Numbered from the stretch's first letter, positions 1 through 8,128 are shown. The stretch: DNA of 21,680 bases from an uncultured Methylophilus sp. (GCA_936943315.1 CAKZJM010000298.1:1-21680), one strand, 5' to 3'. Numbers and translations are program-made. Notes: generated from the letters alone by a model not told the origin.

Positions 1-2
1 TT

Positions 3-470
3 ACTCCGTTCTGTTTTAGACATTATGATTTGTCTAGCAGAGCGGGTGAAGTCCAATATGTGGCTACTCATGAACTACAACAACGTGGAGCATTACATCT
101 GCATATTGCTGTAGCAAACCGACAAGACTACAAACTTCTTTGGTCAATCTGGCATCGTGTTGTTGGCCAAGGCAATGGTCGTGTGCATGTCACTTCTGGC
201 AACAAAAAAGCGCCTATCAACAAAATAGCCGCTTACATCTCAAAATATATTGCCAAAAGCTTTGAAACAGGAGAATTAAACAAACGCCGCTATTGGGCTA
301 GTAAAGGAATAGGTGAACCTATTAAAGAGGTTCATTTACTGAGAAAAAATTGGGAATTTGTTGAAGTATTAATGTATATCGTGGAGATATTCAAAGACCG
401 TGGTATTACTTTCGATCTCAGTTGGAACTGGTGTAACGGTAAAAAAGGACTATTCTGGATGAGTTCATAA
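3..470 (+). CDS. Rolling-circle replication initiator (HUH endonuclease), 3' part
   Basis: The reading frame is open to the left edge of the window, so this is the C-terminal part of a larger protein; the TTG at 30 is not a real start. At 96-104 lies His-Leu-His within GALHLHIAV, the metal-binding HUH motif. At 234-248 the stretch AYISKYIAK gives Tyr-x3-Tyr followed by Lys, as in two-tyrosine Rep proteins of the phiX174 gpA type. Family knowledge: such enzymes nick one strand at the origin and stay joined to the 5' end through tyrosine. It is probably the replication or mobilisation protein of the integrated element. A filamentous-phage gpII-like protein or an IS91-type transposase are alternatives, since they share the HUH fold. 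It ends tail to tail with the next gene, with 4 bases between them. Confidence 0.75.
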   Translation, partial: TPFCFRHYDLSSRAGEVQYVATHELQQRGALHLHIAVANRQDYKLLWSIWHRVVGQGNGRVHVTSGNKKAPINKIAAYISKYIAKSFETGELNKRRYWASKGIGEPIKEVHLLRKNWEFVEVLMYIVEIFKDRGITFDLSWNWCNGKKGLFWMSS

Positions 471-474
471 AAAA

Positions 475-1287
475 TTACGCATTCGTTACTCCAGTAATTA
501 TTGGCAAAGGATCACCAAGATGCTTAGAAACTTGCTCCATTAGATTCTTGTAGCAGTGAGCATCTACTATATGCGACGAAGTGAAATCAAGAGTCTTGGT
601 ATTATTAAATATCCGTTGCATTCCCAAAGAATTTAAATACTTCAGGATTGCGTAATGGTGAGCATTATCCCACTCTTGTAGTTCTAAGACTGACGTATAC
701 ATCACAAAAAAAACGGCTTTACCTACAACAAACTTCATAAGTGTTGTATTGGGGGCCTTCGTTGGTTTGGCAGTAAGTAAAAAATTTAAGGTCCTATGCC
801 ATGAGCTGTAATCAGCTCTTGACGGTCCATTAAACCTCCCAATCCATACAGCAAAACCTTTAGGAGGAAGGTCTGATTTATCTCGAAATGACTTCCTAAC
901 AAGACGAGGTATTATCATCAACTCTGGATGTAAAAATTCTCTAACCATCGTGAAACAAGTTATCCATCTAGCGATTACTCGACAATCTCTTTCATTTAGT
1001 ACTAATTTATTCCCAAGTAGAAATGGTTTTAAACACTCAGAAGCTTTTCTCTGAAGCCTTCCGCCCCATTCGTTGTTACATTTATCACAGAGTATATCCA
1101 GCGTCCTTTCTGAAGGCTTAATATCTCGAAATGAATACTTGTAATCTCCAGGCCTAATCAATTCACTTAAAGTTGAGTTGCATGTCGATGGGATTATCTC
1201 TCCAATCCAATCGGCAAAAATATGCTCCCTTGTTAAGAAAGTATGATTAGCACATAAGATACATCTTCCATAAGTTTTCGTTTTCAT
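475..1287 (-). CDS. HNH-like zinc-finger protein, putative nuclease
   Basis: The 270-residue protein starts with Cys9-x2-Cys12, then Arg-Glu-His at 20-22 followed by Ile-Phe, and later Cys67-x2-Cys70-Asn-Asn-x-Trp74. Paired CxxC motifs around an EHI motif are the signature of HNH-type treble-clef nucleases; the usual final histidine or asparagine segment is replaced here by the CNNEW form. The rest of the protein (about 80-270) is unrecognised. There is no clear signal peptide or membrane segment. The gene starts 9 bases after the stop of the upstream gene and has no obvious Shine-Dalgarno site of its own, so the two are probably co-transcribed and translationally coupled. The location as cargo of an integrative element suggests defence or inter-element competition, but this is inference. 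Nuclease activity is likely but not shown. Confidence 0.6.
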   Translation of the reverse strand: MKTKTYGRCILCANHTFLTREHIFADWIGEIIPSTCNSTLSELIRPGDYKYSFRDIKPSERTLDILCDKCNNEWGGRLQRKASECLKPFLLGNKLVLNERDCRVIARWITCFTMVREFLHPELMIIPRLVRKSFRDKSDLPPKGFAVWIGRFNGPSRADYSSWHRTLNFLLTAKPTKAPNTTLMKFVVGKAVFFVMYTSVLELQEWDNAHHYAILKYLNSLGMQRIFNNTKTLDFTSSHIVDAHCYKNLMEQVSKHLGDPLPIITGVTNA

Positions 1288-1296
1288 TTGAGCGTA

Positions 1297-2082
1297 TTAA
1301 AAAGCTATTATGGGCGGTTGTGGGATTTGTTCTAGTGCCAAGCGTAAATTCTTGATAGATTCATCGGTCTCGTTGGCCCCTGATTCAAGTAGCTTACTTA
1401 AAAGTGTCATGAGCTGGTTTTTAAGAAGTAAATTAAAGCTCATCCGAAAGTGCTCAATATTACGCTCAACCGACTCGCCGTTCATTTTGCTTATTGAACT
1501 AGTATCATTTGTATCACTTGGTTTGAATGTCGCTCTACAATAAACATATGAGTATGGAATAGCTGGAATCATATTATATGCATAGACCAGCACTACTCTA
1601 ATATTCTCATAACAACGTTGTGAAACAGTAACGCCTTCAAAAGCTGGAAACGGAGTATCTGCTCTACCAATGTATATCCCAAAATAAAGCGTATTTTCTG
1701 TTGGATCGAAGTCGTTTATTTCTAATATGACCTTTTCCTTGTCACCTTCTTTTAAGTCATAAATAGGCGCGTTTAAATCTGAGAATCTAATAACAAAGAC
1801 TGGTGAGAATCCTGTACGAGTTTTAACCGCATTGGTCAATGCTGAAACTGTTCGCTCTTCACCGCTCTTAAATTTTGTGGTAAGTTTTACCGTATTATAT
1901 GTCGCGCTTTTTCTCGAGTGATGAATAGAGTATTTCTCATAACTAACTATTTTATTATTGGGCGGCAATCCTTCTTGAGTCCCTGATTTTATGAAAAAAT
2001 ATACTCCTTCTTTGTTTTCTCTAATGGTAAAAATCTTTCTCAACCTCCCCTGAGACTTCACAGCAATAATTTTTTCTTCCAC
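1297..2082 (-). CDS. Unrecognised protein, first gene of a two-gene cargo operon
   Basis: I do not recognise this protein of about 261 residues. It appears soluble, with no signal peptide or evident membrane helix, and is mixed alpha/beta with a helix-rich C-terminal part containing a run of leucines. I chose the GTG at 2082 because a strong Shine-Dalgarno sequence, GGGAGG, lies 4 bases upstream. An in-frame GTG at 2121 would add 13 residues but has no ribosome site. The gene is read leftward and is followed after 9 bases by the HNH-like gene, so the two probably form an operon. A bias toward AT-rich codons matches the element and not the neighbouring chromosome. It may be a partner, sensor or antidote of the HNH protein; nothing in the sequence decides this. 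Confidence 0.6.
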   Translation of the reverse strand: MEEKIIAVKSQGRLRKIFTIRENKEGVYFFIKSGTQEGLPPNNKIVSYEKYSIHHSRKSATYNTVKLTTKFKSGEERTVSALTNAVKTRTGFSPVFVIRFSDLNAPIYDLKEGDKEKVILEINDFDPTENTLYFGIYIGRADTPFPAFEGVTVSQRCYENIRVVLVYAYNMIPAIPYSYVYCRATFKPSDTNDTSSISKMNGESVERNIEHFRMSFNLLLKNQLMTLLSKLLESGANETDESIKNLRLALEQIPQPPIIAF

Positions 2083-2153
2083 AACACCTCCCTTAGAGAC
2101 GCTTAAACTATTGACAATCACGAATTTAACATTTATTTTTCAATAACGGACGG

Positions 2154-2337
2154 TTAATTAATTAAGTGCGTTGTTGGAGACGCACAGCTTACTAACCTTG
2201 TCACCCATAGATGTCTGGCCCGAACAAAATGTTCGGTTTAATTATCGGGGCTTGCAGACAACCCCGCGACAATTCGTTAAGCCACTCTTACATACTCCAA
2301 CCCCGTTCATGCCCCCCATCTCTTTTGGGTGCATGAA
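2154..2337. promoter_or_regulatory. Structure-rich intergenic region with four inverted repeats
   Basis: The 2122-2392 gap between the leftward cargo operon and the rightward helix-turn-helix gene holds the palindrome TTAATTAATTAA (2154-2165) and several inverted repeats. These are GTGCGT/ACGCAC (2166-2171 and 2180-2185), CCGAAC/GTTCGG with a 5-base loop (2220-2236), CGGGG/CCCCG (2246-2250 and 2262-2266), and 11-base arms with one mismatch (2306-2316 and 2327-2337). TGTCTG (2212-2217) can also pair with CAGACA (2255-2260) around the second hairpin. The region must contain the divergent promoters, and could also hold regulator or integrase binding sites or an origin of the element. I could not assign individual promoters. 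Confidence 0.5.
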
Positions 2338-2392
2338 TGTATCGTGCGCCCATCAGATTTGGATTTATGAATTTGATACGGGAAAACCTCTC

Positions 2393-2722
2393 ATGATTAC
2401 TTTAAACACTGTAGAAGCAGCGGCTTTCCTGCATCTGCACCCTACTACGCTGCTTGACCGCGCTAAGTCTGGTGAGATACCCGCCGCTAAAATCGGCAAG
2501 TGCTGGGTATTTCTGCAAGTTGACTTGATAGACTATCTACGCTCAAAATACTCTCAGCAAGCGTCGCAGGGTGACGAAGGGAATGAACAATGTCACTCTA
2601 CAAACGAAAGGACTCCAAATACTATTGGGTCAAAATCGCTATCAACGGTCAAAAGCCGGTATATGAATCTACTGGCACTACCGACCGCCAACAAGCGAGA
2701 GAGTACGAAGCGAAGCGGCTAA
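2393..2722 (+). CDS. Small helix-turn-helix protein, AlpA/excisionase-like
   Basis: Residues 1-55 read as a MerR/AlpA-type winged helix-turn-helix: the segment TVEAAAFLHLHPTTLLDRAK is the helix-turn-helix, followed by a GEIPAAKIGKCWVF wing and a DLIDYLRSKY helix. Proteins of this type next to integrases act as excisionases or as activators of the integrase gene. I chose the ATG at 2393 because the domain begins there and a weak GGGAAAA precedes it; the frame is open further upstream, with an ATG at 2333. The frame has no stop until 2722, so the last 44 codons overlap the integrase gene in another frame. That tail is low in complexity and probably not functionally important. The protein is 109 residues in this form. 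Confidence 0.65.
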   Translation: MITLNTVEAAAFLHLHPTTLLDRAKSGEIPAAKIGKCWVFLQVDLIDYLRSKYSQQASQGDEGNEQCHSTNERTPNTIGSKSLSTVKSRYMNLLALPTANKRESTKRSG

Positions 2723-3639
2723 ATGAAATTTGGGAGCAATCTCGCCTAGGTATTAAACCCAGATATTTATGGGAAGAAGCTGTCGTTAAATATATTGATG
2801 AGACCTCTCATAGCAAGTCGCACTCAACAGATTTAACGTTTTTTAGATGGCTGAGCAAATATCTAGACGGTGTCTATCTCAATGACATTAACCGTGCCTT
2901 GCTAGACCGCATTACCTCTATACGTAAAAAAGAGGGCGCTGTGTCTAACGGAACAGTTAACCGTTATATGCAGATAGTGAGTCGGGTATTAAGACGCGCT
3001 GCGCTGGATTGGGAATGGATAGATAAACCTGTAAAAGTACGGTCTCTGCCAGAACCAAAAATTCGCATTCGTTTTTTAACATCCGAAGAAGCGGCCAGAT
3101 TAATAAACGAATTACCGCCTCATTTGGAAGCGATGGTTCGTTTCTCGTTAGCGACAGGGTTACGCAAAAGCAATGTCACTAAATTAATGTGGTCGCAAGT
3201 GAACTTGCAAGATAGGCGCGCATGGATTCATGCAGACCAAGCCAAGGGTAAACGGGCAATCCCTGTGCCTTTGTCTAGTGAAGCGGTTGAAGTGCTGCGT
3301 AAAGAGTTATTTAAACACCCTACGCACGTGTTTACGTTTCGTGGGAAGCCTCTTACGCAAGTGAACACAAAGGCATGGCATGCCGCCTTAAACCGTGCCG
3401 GTATTGTTGATTTCAGATGGCATGATTTACGCCATACTTGGGCAAGCTGGCATGTGCAAAATGGTACGCCGATTTATGTTTTAAAAGAGTTAGGCGGCTG
3501 GGCAGATATGGATATGGTGCAGAAATACGCACACCTATCACCTGGTCATTTATCACAACATGTTGAGAACGTTTCTGGCATTATCGACAATGAAGTGAAA
3601 GAGGAACTGGTTACGAATTGGTTACGTTCTGGTCAGTAG
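2590..3639 (+). CDS. int: Tyrosine recombinase / integrase
   Basis: The protein has 349 residues. An N-terminal arm and core-binding region spans about 1-155 and the catalytic domain about 160-325. Catalytic residues can be read as Arg192 (TGLRKSN), Lys219 (AKGKR), His278 and Arg281 (WHDLRHTW), and the nucleophile Tyr313 (QKYAHL), with LGGW at 301-304 in the place of the second histidine motif, as in many phage integrases. An in-frame TGA just upstream fixes the ATG at 2590, and AAGGGA precedes it by 7 bases. The gene overlaps the excisionase-like gene and reads toward the tRNA-Pro 3' end, the presumed attachment site. It should catalyse integration and excision of the element. Confidence 0.95.
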   Translation: MSLYKRKDSKYYWVKIAINGQKPVYESTGTTDRQQAREYEAKRLNEIWEQSRLGIKPRYLWEEAVVKYIDETSHSKSHSTDLTFFRWLSKYLDGVYLNDINRALLDRITSIRKKEGAVSNGTVNRYMQIVSRVLRRAALDWEWIDKPVKVRSLPEPKIRIRFLTSEEAARLINELPPHLEAMVRFSLATGLRKSNVTKLMWSQVNLQDRRAWIHADQAKGKRAIPVPLSSEAVEVLRKELFKHPTHVFTFRGKPLTQVNTKAWHAALNRAGIVDFRWHDLRHTWASWHVQNGTPIYVLKELGGWADMDMVQKYAHLSPGHLSQHVENVSGIIDNEVKEELVTNWLRSGQ

Positions 3640-3673
3640 AGAAAGCTTAAATTCGTGAGAATGGCTTATTTAT

Positions 3674-3751
<78 letters not shown>

Positions 3752-3791
3752 CATTTGATTCGAGCAGGAACCCACTCGAAAAGAAGGCTGC

Positions 3792-3820
3792 ATTATAAAG
3801 CAAAACCGCATATTCGCTAA
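3792..3820 (-). promoter_or_regulatory. Candidate promoter of tRNA-Pro
   Basis: A perfect -10 hexamer TATAAT lies on the minus strand at 3792-3797, about 42 bases before the tRNA 5' end. Seventeen bases further upstream is TTAGCG (3815-3820), a poor -35 match. The -35 region falls inside the merR terminator hairpin, so the two elements overlap. Confidence 0.55.
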
Positions 3821-3837
3821 GCAGAATATGCGGTTTT
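3802..3837. terminator. Bidirectional terminator after the merR-type gene
   Basis: A perfect 14-base-pair stem (3802-3815 and 3824-3837) encloses an 8-base loop. The stem is GC-rich inside and has AAAA and TTTT at its outer ends, so it can work in both directions. It lies 18 bases beyond the stop codon of the merR-type gene, closing the leftward translation operon. Confidence 0.85.
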
Positions 3838-3855
3838 GAATGGCTTGAAAGCGGC

Positions 3856-4281
3856 TTAGGCGGGTACTTTGAGTAAGTGGAGCACTTGTTGAATTTGCTC
3901 TCTGAGCGCAGTGACGTCTATGGTTGTGCGCTGGGTTTCAGCGATCAATGATGAGGCACTCGGGCTTGCTGAGGCAGTCACTTCTGGCACTGTGCGTGGT
4001 TTTTCTGCTTTTTCATCGACACCATCGAGCCGGTTGCGGGCGCCGCTGATGGTAAACCCTTGCTCGTAGAGCAGTTCGCGGATCTTGCGGATGAGCAACA
4101 CTTCATGATGCTGGTAATAGCGGCGGTTGCCGCGACGCTTGACGGGTTTGAGCTGAGTAAATTCCTGCTCCCAGTAACGCAATACGTGCGGCTTGACCCC
4201 GCACAATTCACTGACTTCACCAATGGTGAAGTAGCGTTTGGCAGGGATAGGCGGCAACGTGACTTTTTGCGTGTCTAGCAT
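3856..4281 (-). CDS. MerR-family transcriptional regulator
   Basis: The 141-residue protein has an N-terminal MerR-type winged helix-turn-helix at about 17-85: FTIGEVSELCGVKPHVLRYW, then the RRGNRRYY wing and a conserved IRKIRELLYEQGFTISGA helix. The C-terminal part (about 88-141) is short, without the cysteine clusters of metal sensors or a large drug-binding domain, so the effector is unknown. A gene of this type directly after ihfA is common in beta- and gammaproteobacteria, where it is usually left as a MerR-family regulator. It starts 14 bases after the ihfA stop without a clear ribosome site, suggesting coupling to ihfA. The strong hairpin at 3802-3837 terminates it. Confidence 0.9.
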   Translation of the reverse strand: MLDTQKVTLPPIPAKRYFTIGEVSELCGVKPHVLRYWEQEFTQLKPVKRRGNRRYYQHHEVLLIRKIRELLYEQGFTISGARNRLDGVDEKAEKPRTVPEVTASASPSASSLIAETQRTTIDVTALREQIQQVLHLLKVPA

Positions 4282-4295
4282 GTCGTGAGATTAGA

Positions 4296-4610
4296 TCAGG
4301 CTTGTGCTTGCAAAGGTTGTTGTGCGTAGTGTTCTTCTACGCGCAATTTTAGTTTTTGGCTGGCGTGAAAAGTCACTACACGACGTGCAGAAATTGGGAT
4401 TTCTTCGCCAGTTTTTGGGTTGCGGCCAGGACGCTCGGATTTAGTACGCAATTCAAAGTTACCAAAACCAGACAGCTTGACGCTGTCGCCCTGTTCCAAT
4501 GCATTACGGACTTCTTCAAAAAACGCTTCTACCATGTCCTTGGCTTCACGCTTGTTCAGCCCGACTTGTTCAAACAACAAATCGGCCAAGTCAGCTTTTG
4601 TGAGTGTCAT
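4296..4610 (-). CDS. ihfA: Integration host factor subunit alpha
   Basis: The 104-residue protein has the full HU/IHF fold. LTKADLADLLFEQVGLNKRE forms the N-terminal helices, then come VKLSGFGNFELR and the DNA-bending arm GRNPKTGEEIPI at 62-73, with the intercalating proline at about 65. Placement just after pheT and before a MerR-type gene is the classical ihfA location. IHF-alpha pairs with IHF-beta to bend DNA sharply in replication, recombination and transcription; phage-type integrases often need it, which may matter for the element next door. AGGGGA stands 6 bases before the ATG. Confidence 0.97.
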   Translation of the reverse strand: MTLTKADLADLLFEQVGLNKREAKDMVEAFFEEVRNALEQGDSVKLSGFGNFELRTKSERPGRNPKTGEEIPISARRVVTFHASQKLKLRVEEHYAQQPLQAQA

Positions 4611-4632
4611 TAACGATCCCCTGAACCTTCTT

Positions 4633-4663
4633 ATTATGCGAGATGACGCTTGCGTTGTATCAA
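4633..4663 (-). promoter_or_regulatory. Weak candidate promoter of ihfA
   Basis: In the 80-base gap between pheT and ihfA the minus strand reads TTGATA (4658-4663) and CATAAT (4633-4638). The 19-base spacing is longer than ideal. It would give ihfA and the merR-type gene their own promoter in addition to read-through from pheT. Confidence 0.3.
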
Positions 4664-4690
4664 CTGTTATCCTTGGTTTTACCCAAACGA

Positions 4691-7039
4691 TTACCTGAGT
4701 GATGCAGCAAAATTGGATGACCAGTTGTTGAGGATTCGTGCCACGATGGTATCGACTTCCTCATCGACCATGGTCTTGCAAGTATCTTGCATAAGTACAA
4801 GAAATGCAAGGCTTTTTTTGTTTTCGGGCACACCTTTACCATGATAAACATCGAACAATTTCACTGCTTGTAACTGTGGAATTTGCTCCGAAATAATGGC
4901 ATCAATCATGGTTTGCGCCGAGATATTTTGCTCGACCACGACGGCCAGATCGCGACGCACCGGCAAGAATTTGCTGACCTCTGTATAGGCTGGCACTTGT
5001 GTTGCCAAGGCGGCATCCGCGTCTACTTCAAACAGGTAACAGGCACTGGTCAGGCCATACTGCTGCTGCCATTGCGGGTGTAATTTACCTAGCCAGCCTA
5101 CTGCCTTGTCGCCCAGGTAAATACGGGCCGTCTGGCCCGGGTGTAAGGCCGGATGCTGCTCGACTACAAAGCGCACAGGTTGCGCAAACAAAGCTTCGAC
5201 ATGGGCTTTGGCATCATAAAAATCAAAGGCACGGGCTTCTGCGGCCCACTGCTCAGGCTGCACACTGCCATAGACGAGGCCAGATAAGGTCAAGGTTTCA
5301 ACAAAGCCTTGAGCACCTTTTTCATATCTCGCCCCGAGCTCAAACAACATGGCACGGGTTTGCTGGCGTTTGAGGTTGTAATCAAGCGCATCAAGCAAGC
5401 CGCCCCACAAGCCAGAGCGCATGACACTCAGGTTGCTGGCGATCGGATTCTTGAGCGTAATTGGCTGGCTGTTGCCATACAAATCACTTTCCCAGCTCGC
5501 ATCGACAAAGCTGTACGTCACCACTTCTTGGTAGCCTTGATTGACCATGAGATCGCGCAACCAGTGCTTGCTACGTGCAGCTTCTGGCGCAACCAGCATG
5601 GCTTGCGGCGCGACGGGTGTCAGTGCGGGGATATGTTCATAACCGTGCAGGCGGGCGACCTCTTCAATGAGGTCTTCTTCACGGGCAATGTCAAAACGGA
5701 AGCTGGGAGCGCTCACTTCAAATACGCCGTTGGTTTCGGTATAGGCAAAGCCCAACTGAGTCAGCAACTGTCCAACCTGCGCCAGGCTGACCTCAATCCC
5801 CAAAATAGAGACCAGATAAGCATGGCGTAGAGTAACTTGTTTGCGTACCGGTAATTGCGCCGTCACAGCGGTAACAGCACCGGCCTGGCCGCCACAAATA
5901 TCTAATACCAGCGCTGTCGCGCGCTCAAGTGCATTCAAGGTGTTGCCAAAATCAACGCCCCGCTCAAAACGGTATGAAGAATCGGTGCTCAAACCCAAGC
6001 GACGTGCTTTGCCAGCCATCACATCCGGCGTAAAGAACGCACTTTCAAGGAAAATCGCTTGTGTCGCATCCGTGACAGAAGTCGGTTTACCGCCCATGAT
6101 GCCCGCCAAGGCAACTGGACCCTGGCTGTCTGCGATCACTAGATCATCGGCTTTGAGCGTGATTTCTGTGTCATTTAACAAGGCCAGCTTTTCACCCGCT
6201 TGGGCAAAGCGCACCTGAATCCCCCCCTGCAACAGGTTCACATCAAAAGCATGCATAGGCTGGCCGAGCTCTAGCAACACATAGTTGGTGATATCCACCA
6301 AGGCACTGATACTGCGGATGCCGCTACGCTCCAGGCGACGCACCATCCAGTCAGGGGTCTGGGCTTGCGCATTCACGCCTTCAATCACACGGCCATAATA
6401 AGCAGGGCAAGCGTCTTTGGCCTGTAGCACAACCTCTTTCACCAACTGGCTGGTGACTGCAGCGGGTTTGATGTCTGGGGCCGTCATGGGCGCACCCGTC
6501 ATCGCCACCACATCGCGCGCAATGCCGACAATGCTCAGGCAATCTGCACGGTTAGGGGTGAGCTTCAAGGTATAAGTACTGTCATTCAAATCCAGATACT
6601 CACGGATATCCTGGCCTACTGGCGCGTCTGCGGGTAGTTCCAGAATGCCGTTGGCTTCGGTGGCAATCCCCAGCTCTTTGGCTGAGCACATCATGCCAAA
6701 AGACTCTACGCCACGCACTTTGGCTTGTTTGATCTGAATGCCTGGTAGTTCTGCGCCCACAAGTGCACACGGTGCTTTCAGGCCTGCTCGCGCGTTTGGC
6801 GCACCACATACAATCTGCAACACCTCTTCGCCTACTTTCACCTTGCACACCTGCAAACGGTCCGCATCAGGATGCTTGGCGGCCTCGAGAATTTCTGCCA
6901 CGACCACACGGCTAAACGCAGGGGCTACCGGGGTTAACTCTTCCACCTCTAGGCCGGCCATGGTCAATGAGTGACCAAGTTGCTCGGTATCCAGTGACGG
7001 ATTCACCATGGAACGTAACCATTGTTCGGAGAACTGCAT
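4691..7039 (-). CDS. pheT: Phenylalanine-tRNA ligase beta subunit
   Basis: The 782 residues match the usual bacterial length of about 790-800. The N-terminal OB-fold tRNA-binding domain spans about 39-150 (HPDADRLQVCKVKVG, IVCGAPNARAGLK). B3/B4 and B5 domains lie in the middle (TPNRADCLSIVGIARDV, then RRLGLSTDSSYRFERGVD). The C-terminal FDX-ACB domain is at about 690-782, with SKFLPVRRDLAVVVE. PheT forms an alpha2-beta2 enzyme with PheS, charges tRNA-Phe and edits mischarged tyrosine. It starts 51 bases after pheS in the same operon. The ribosome site is weak (AGGG about 11 bases upstream). No disruption is seen. Confidence 0.98.
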   Translation of the reverse strand: MQFSEQWLRSMVNPSLDTEQLGHSLTMAGLEVEELTPVAPAFSRVVVAEILEAAKHPDADRLQVCKVKVGEEVLQIVCGAPNARAGLKAPCALVGAELPGIQIKQAKVRGVESFGMMCSAKELGIATEANGILELPADAPVGQDIREYLDLNDSTYTLKLTPNRADCLSIVGIARDVVAMTGAPMTAPDIKPAAVTSQLVKEVVLQAKDACPAYYGRVIEGVNAQAQTPDWMVRRLERSGIRSISALVDITNYVLLELGQPMHAFDVNLLQGGIQVRFAQAGEKLALLNDTEITLKADDLVIADSQGPVALAGIMGGKPTSVTDATQAIFLESAFFTPDVMAGKARRLGLSTDSSYRFERGVDFGNTLNALERATALVLDICGGQAGAVTAVTAQLPVRKQVTLRHAYLVSILGIEVSLAQVGQLLTQLGFAYTETNGVFEVSAPSFRFDIAREEDLIEEVARLHGYEHIPALTPVAPQAMLVAPEAARSKHWLRDLMVNQGYQEVVTYSFVDASWESDLYGNSQPITLKNPIASNLSVMRSGLWGGLLDALDYNLKRQQTRAMLFELGARYEKGAQGFVETLTLSGLVYGSVQPEQWAAEARAFDFYDAKAHVEALFAQPVRFVVEQHPALHPGQTARIYLGDKAVGWLGKLHPQWQQQYGLTSACYLFEVDADAALATQVPAYTEVSKFLPVRRDLAVVVEQNISAQTMIDAIISEQIPQLQAVKLFDVYHGKGVPENKKSLAFLVLMQDTCKTMVDEEVDTIVARILNNWSSNFAASLR

Positions 7040-7090
7040 ATGTGTCTAACCCTGTATAAATTCGGTATTTAAAGTGTGCTGGCGCTTGAA

Positions 7091-8092
7091 TTATTTGATG
7101 AACTGCTGCAAAAAGCGCAGATCATTATTAAAGAAATGACGCAAATCATTGACGCCGTAGCGCAACATAGCCAGACGCTCTACGCCCAGGCCAAAGGCAA
7201 AACCACGGTATTGAGTGCTATCAATATTGACGTGTTTGAGCACCTCAGGATGCACCATGCCGCAGCCACCAATCTCCAGCCAGCCGCCGTTCCAGCTCAT
7301 ATCCATTTCAGCAGAAGGCTCGGTAAACGGGAAGAAAGAAGGACGGAAGCGCACAGTCAGGTCGTCGCGTTCAAAGAATTTTTGCAGGAAGTCCTGCACA
7401 ACGCCTTTCAAGTTGGCAAAACTGATCTGCTCATCGACCCAAAGCCCCTCTACCTGGTGGAACATCGGTGAGTGCGTGGCATCAGAGTCAACGCGATAAA
7501 CGCGGCCAGGCGCAATAATCTTCAACGGCGGCGTATTGTTCTCCATGTAATGCACTTGCACGGGCGAGGTATGCGTGCGCAATACGTGCTCCATGCTGTC
7601 ATTGCCGCTGTCGACGTAGAAAGTATCGTGCATGGCACGCGCCGGGTGGTTATCAGGAATATTCAACGCGGTGAAATTATAAAAATCGGTCTCGATTTCA
7701 GGGCCATCGGCCACACTAAAACCAATTGAGTGAAAGAGCTCTTCCACTCGGCGCAAAGTCAGGGTTACTGGGTGCAGGCCACCGGCAGATTGCGCCCGCG
7801 CAGGCAGGGTCACATCTATGGTTTCACTAGCCAGTTGCTTGGCTTGTGCGGCAGCCAGAATACTGTCGCGGCGCTGATTCAGCGCTTGCTCAACAGCTTG
7901 CTTCACCACATTAATCGCAGCACCCGCAGCAGGACGCTCTTCGGCCGTCAGTTTACCCAGCCCTTTCAGGGCCTCGGTCAGTGCGCCAGATTTACCCAGG
8001 TATTTGGCCTTGGCATTTTCCAGGGCAGGAACATCATGGCAAGCGGCAAAGTCTTGTTCTGCTTCTGCGATTAAGTGATTGAGGTCAGCCAT
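7091..8092 (-). CDS. pheS: Phenylalanine-tRNA ligase alpha subunit
   Basis: The 333-residue protein has an N-terminal coiled-coil region (about 1-85) and a class II aminoacyl-tRNA synthetase core. Motif 2 includes THSPMFHQVEGLWVD, a GGCGMVHPEVL segment follows, and motif 3 is GFAFGLGVERLAMLRYG near the C-terminus. It is the catalytic subunit that activates phenylalanine. The gene lies 37 bases past a strong terminator-like hairpin after rplT, so its expression depends on read-through or a nearby promoter. GAAGAA about 9 bases before the ATG is a modest ribosome site. Confidence 0.98.
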   Translation of the reverse strand: MADLNHLIAEAEQDFAACHDVPALENAKAKYLGKSGALTEALKGLGKLTAEERPAAGAAINVVKQAVEQALNQRRDSILAAAQAKQLASETIDVTLPARAQSAGGLHPVTLTLRRVEELFHSIGFSVADGPEIETDFYNFTALNIPDNHPARAMHDTFYVDSGNDSMEHVLRTHTSPVQVHYMENNTPPLKIIAPGRVYRVDSDATHSPMFHQVEGLWVDEQISFANLKGVVQDFLQKFFERDDLTVRFRPSFFPFTEPSAEMDMSWNGGWLEIGGCGMVHPEVLKHVNIDSTQYRGFAFGLGVERLAMLRYGVNDLRHFFNNDLRFLQQFIK

Positions 8093-8128
8093 CGTGCGTA
8101 TTCTTCAAGTTTTAAGTAACATTAAAAT

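Noticed and set aside
2220..2236. GAAC/GTTC palindrome as a LexA-type SOS box
   Set aside because: The Gram-positive LexA box has a four-base spacer and here it is five; betaproteobacterial LexA boxes have the CTGT-ACAG form.
2171..2392. Upstream extension of the helix-turn-helix gene
   Set aside because: It runs through the cluster of inverted repeats. The domain starts at the ATG at 2393, and the upstream residues look non-coding.
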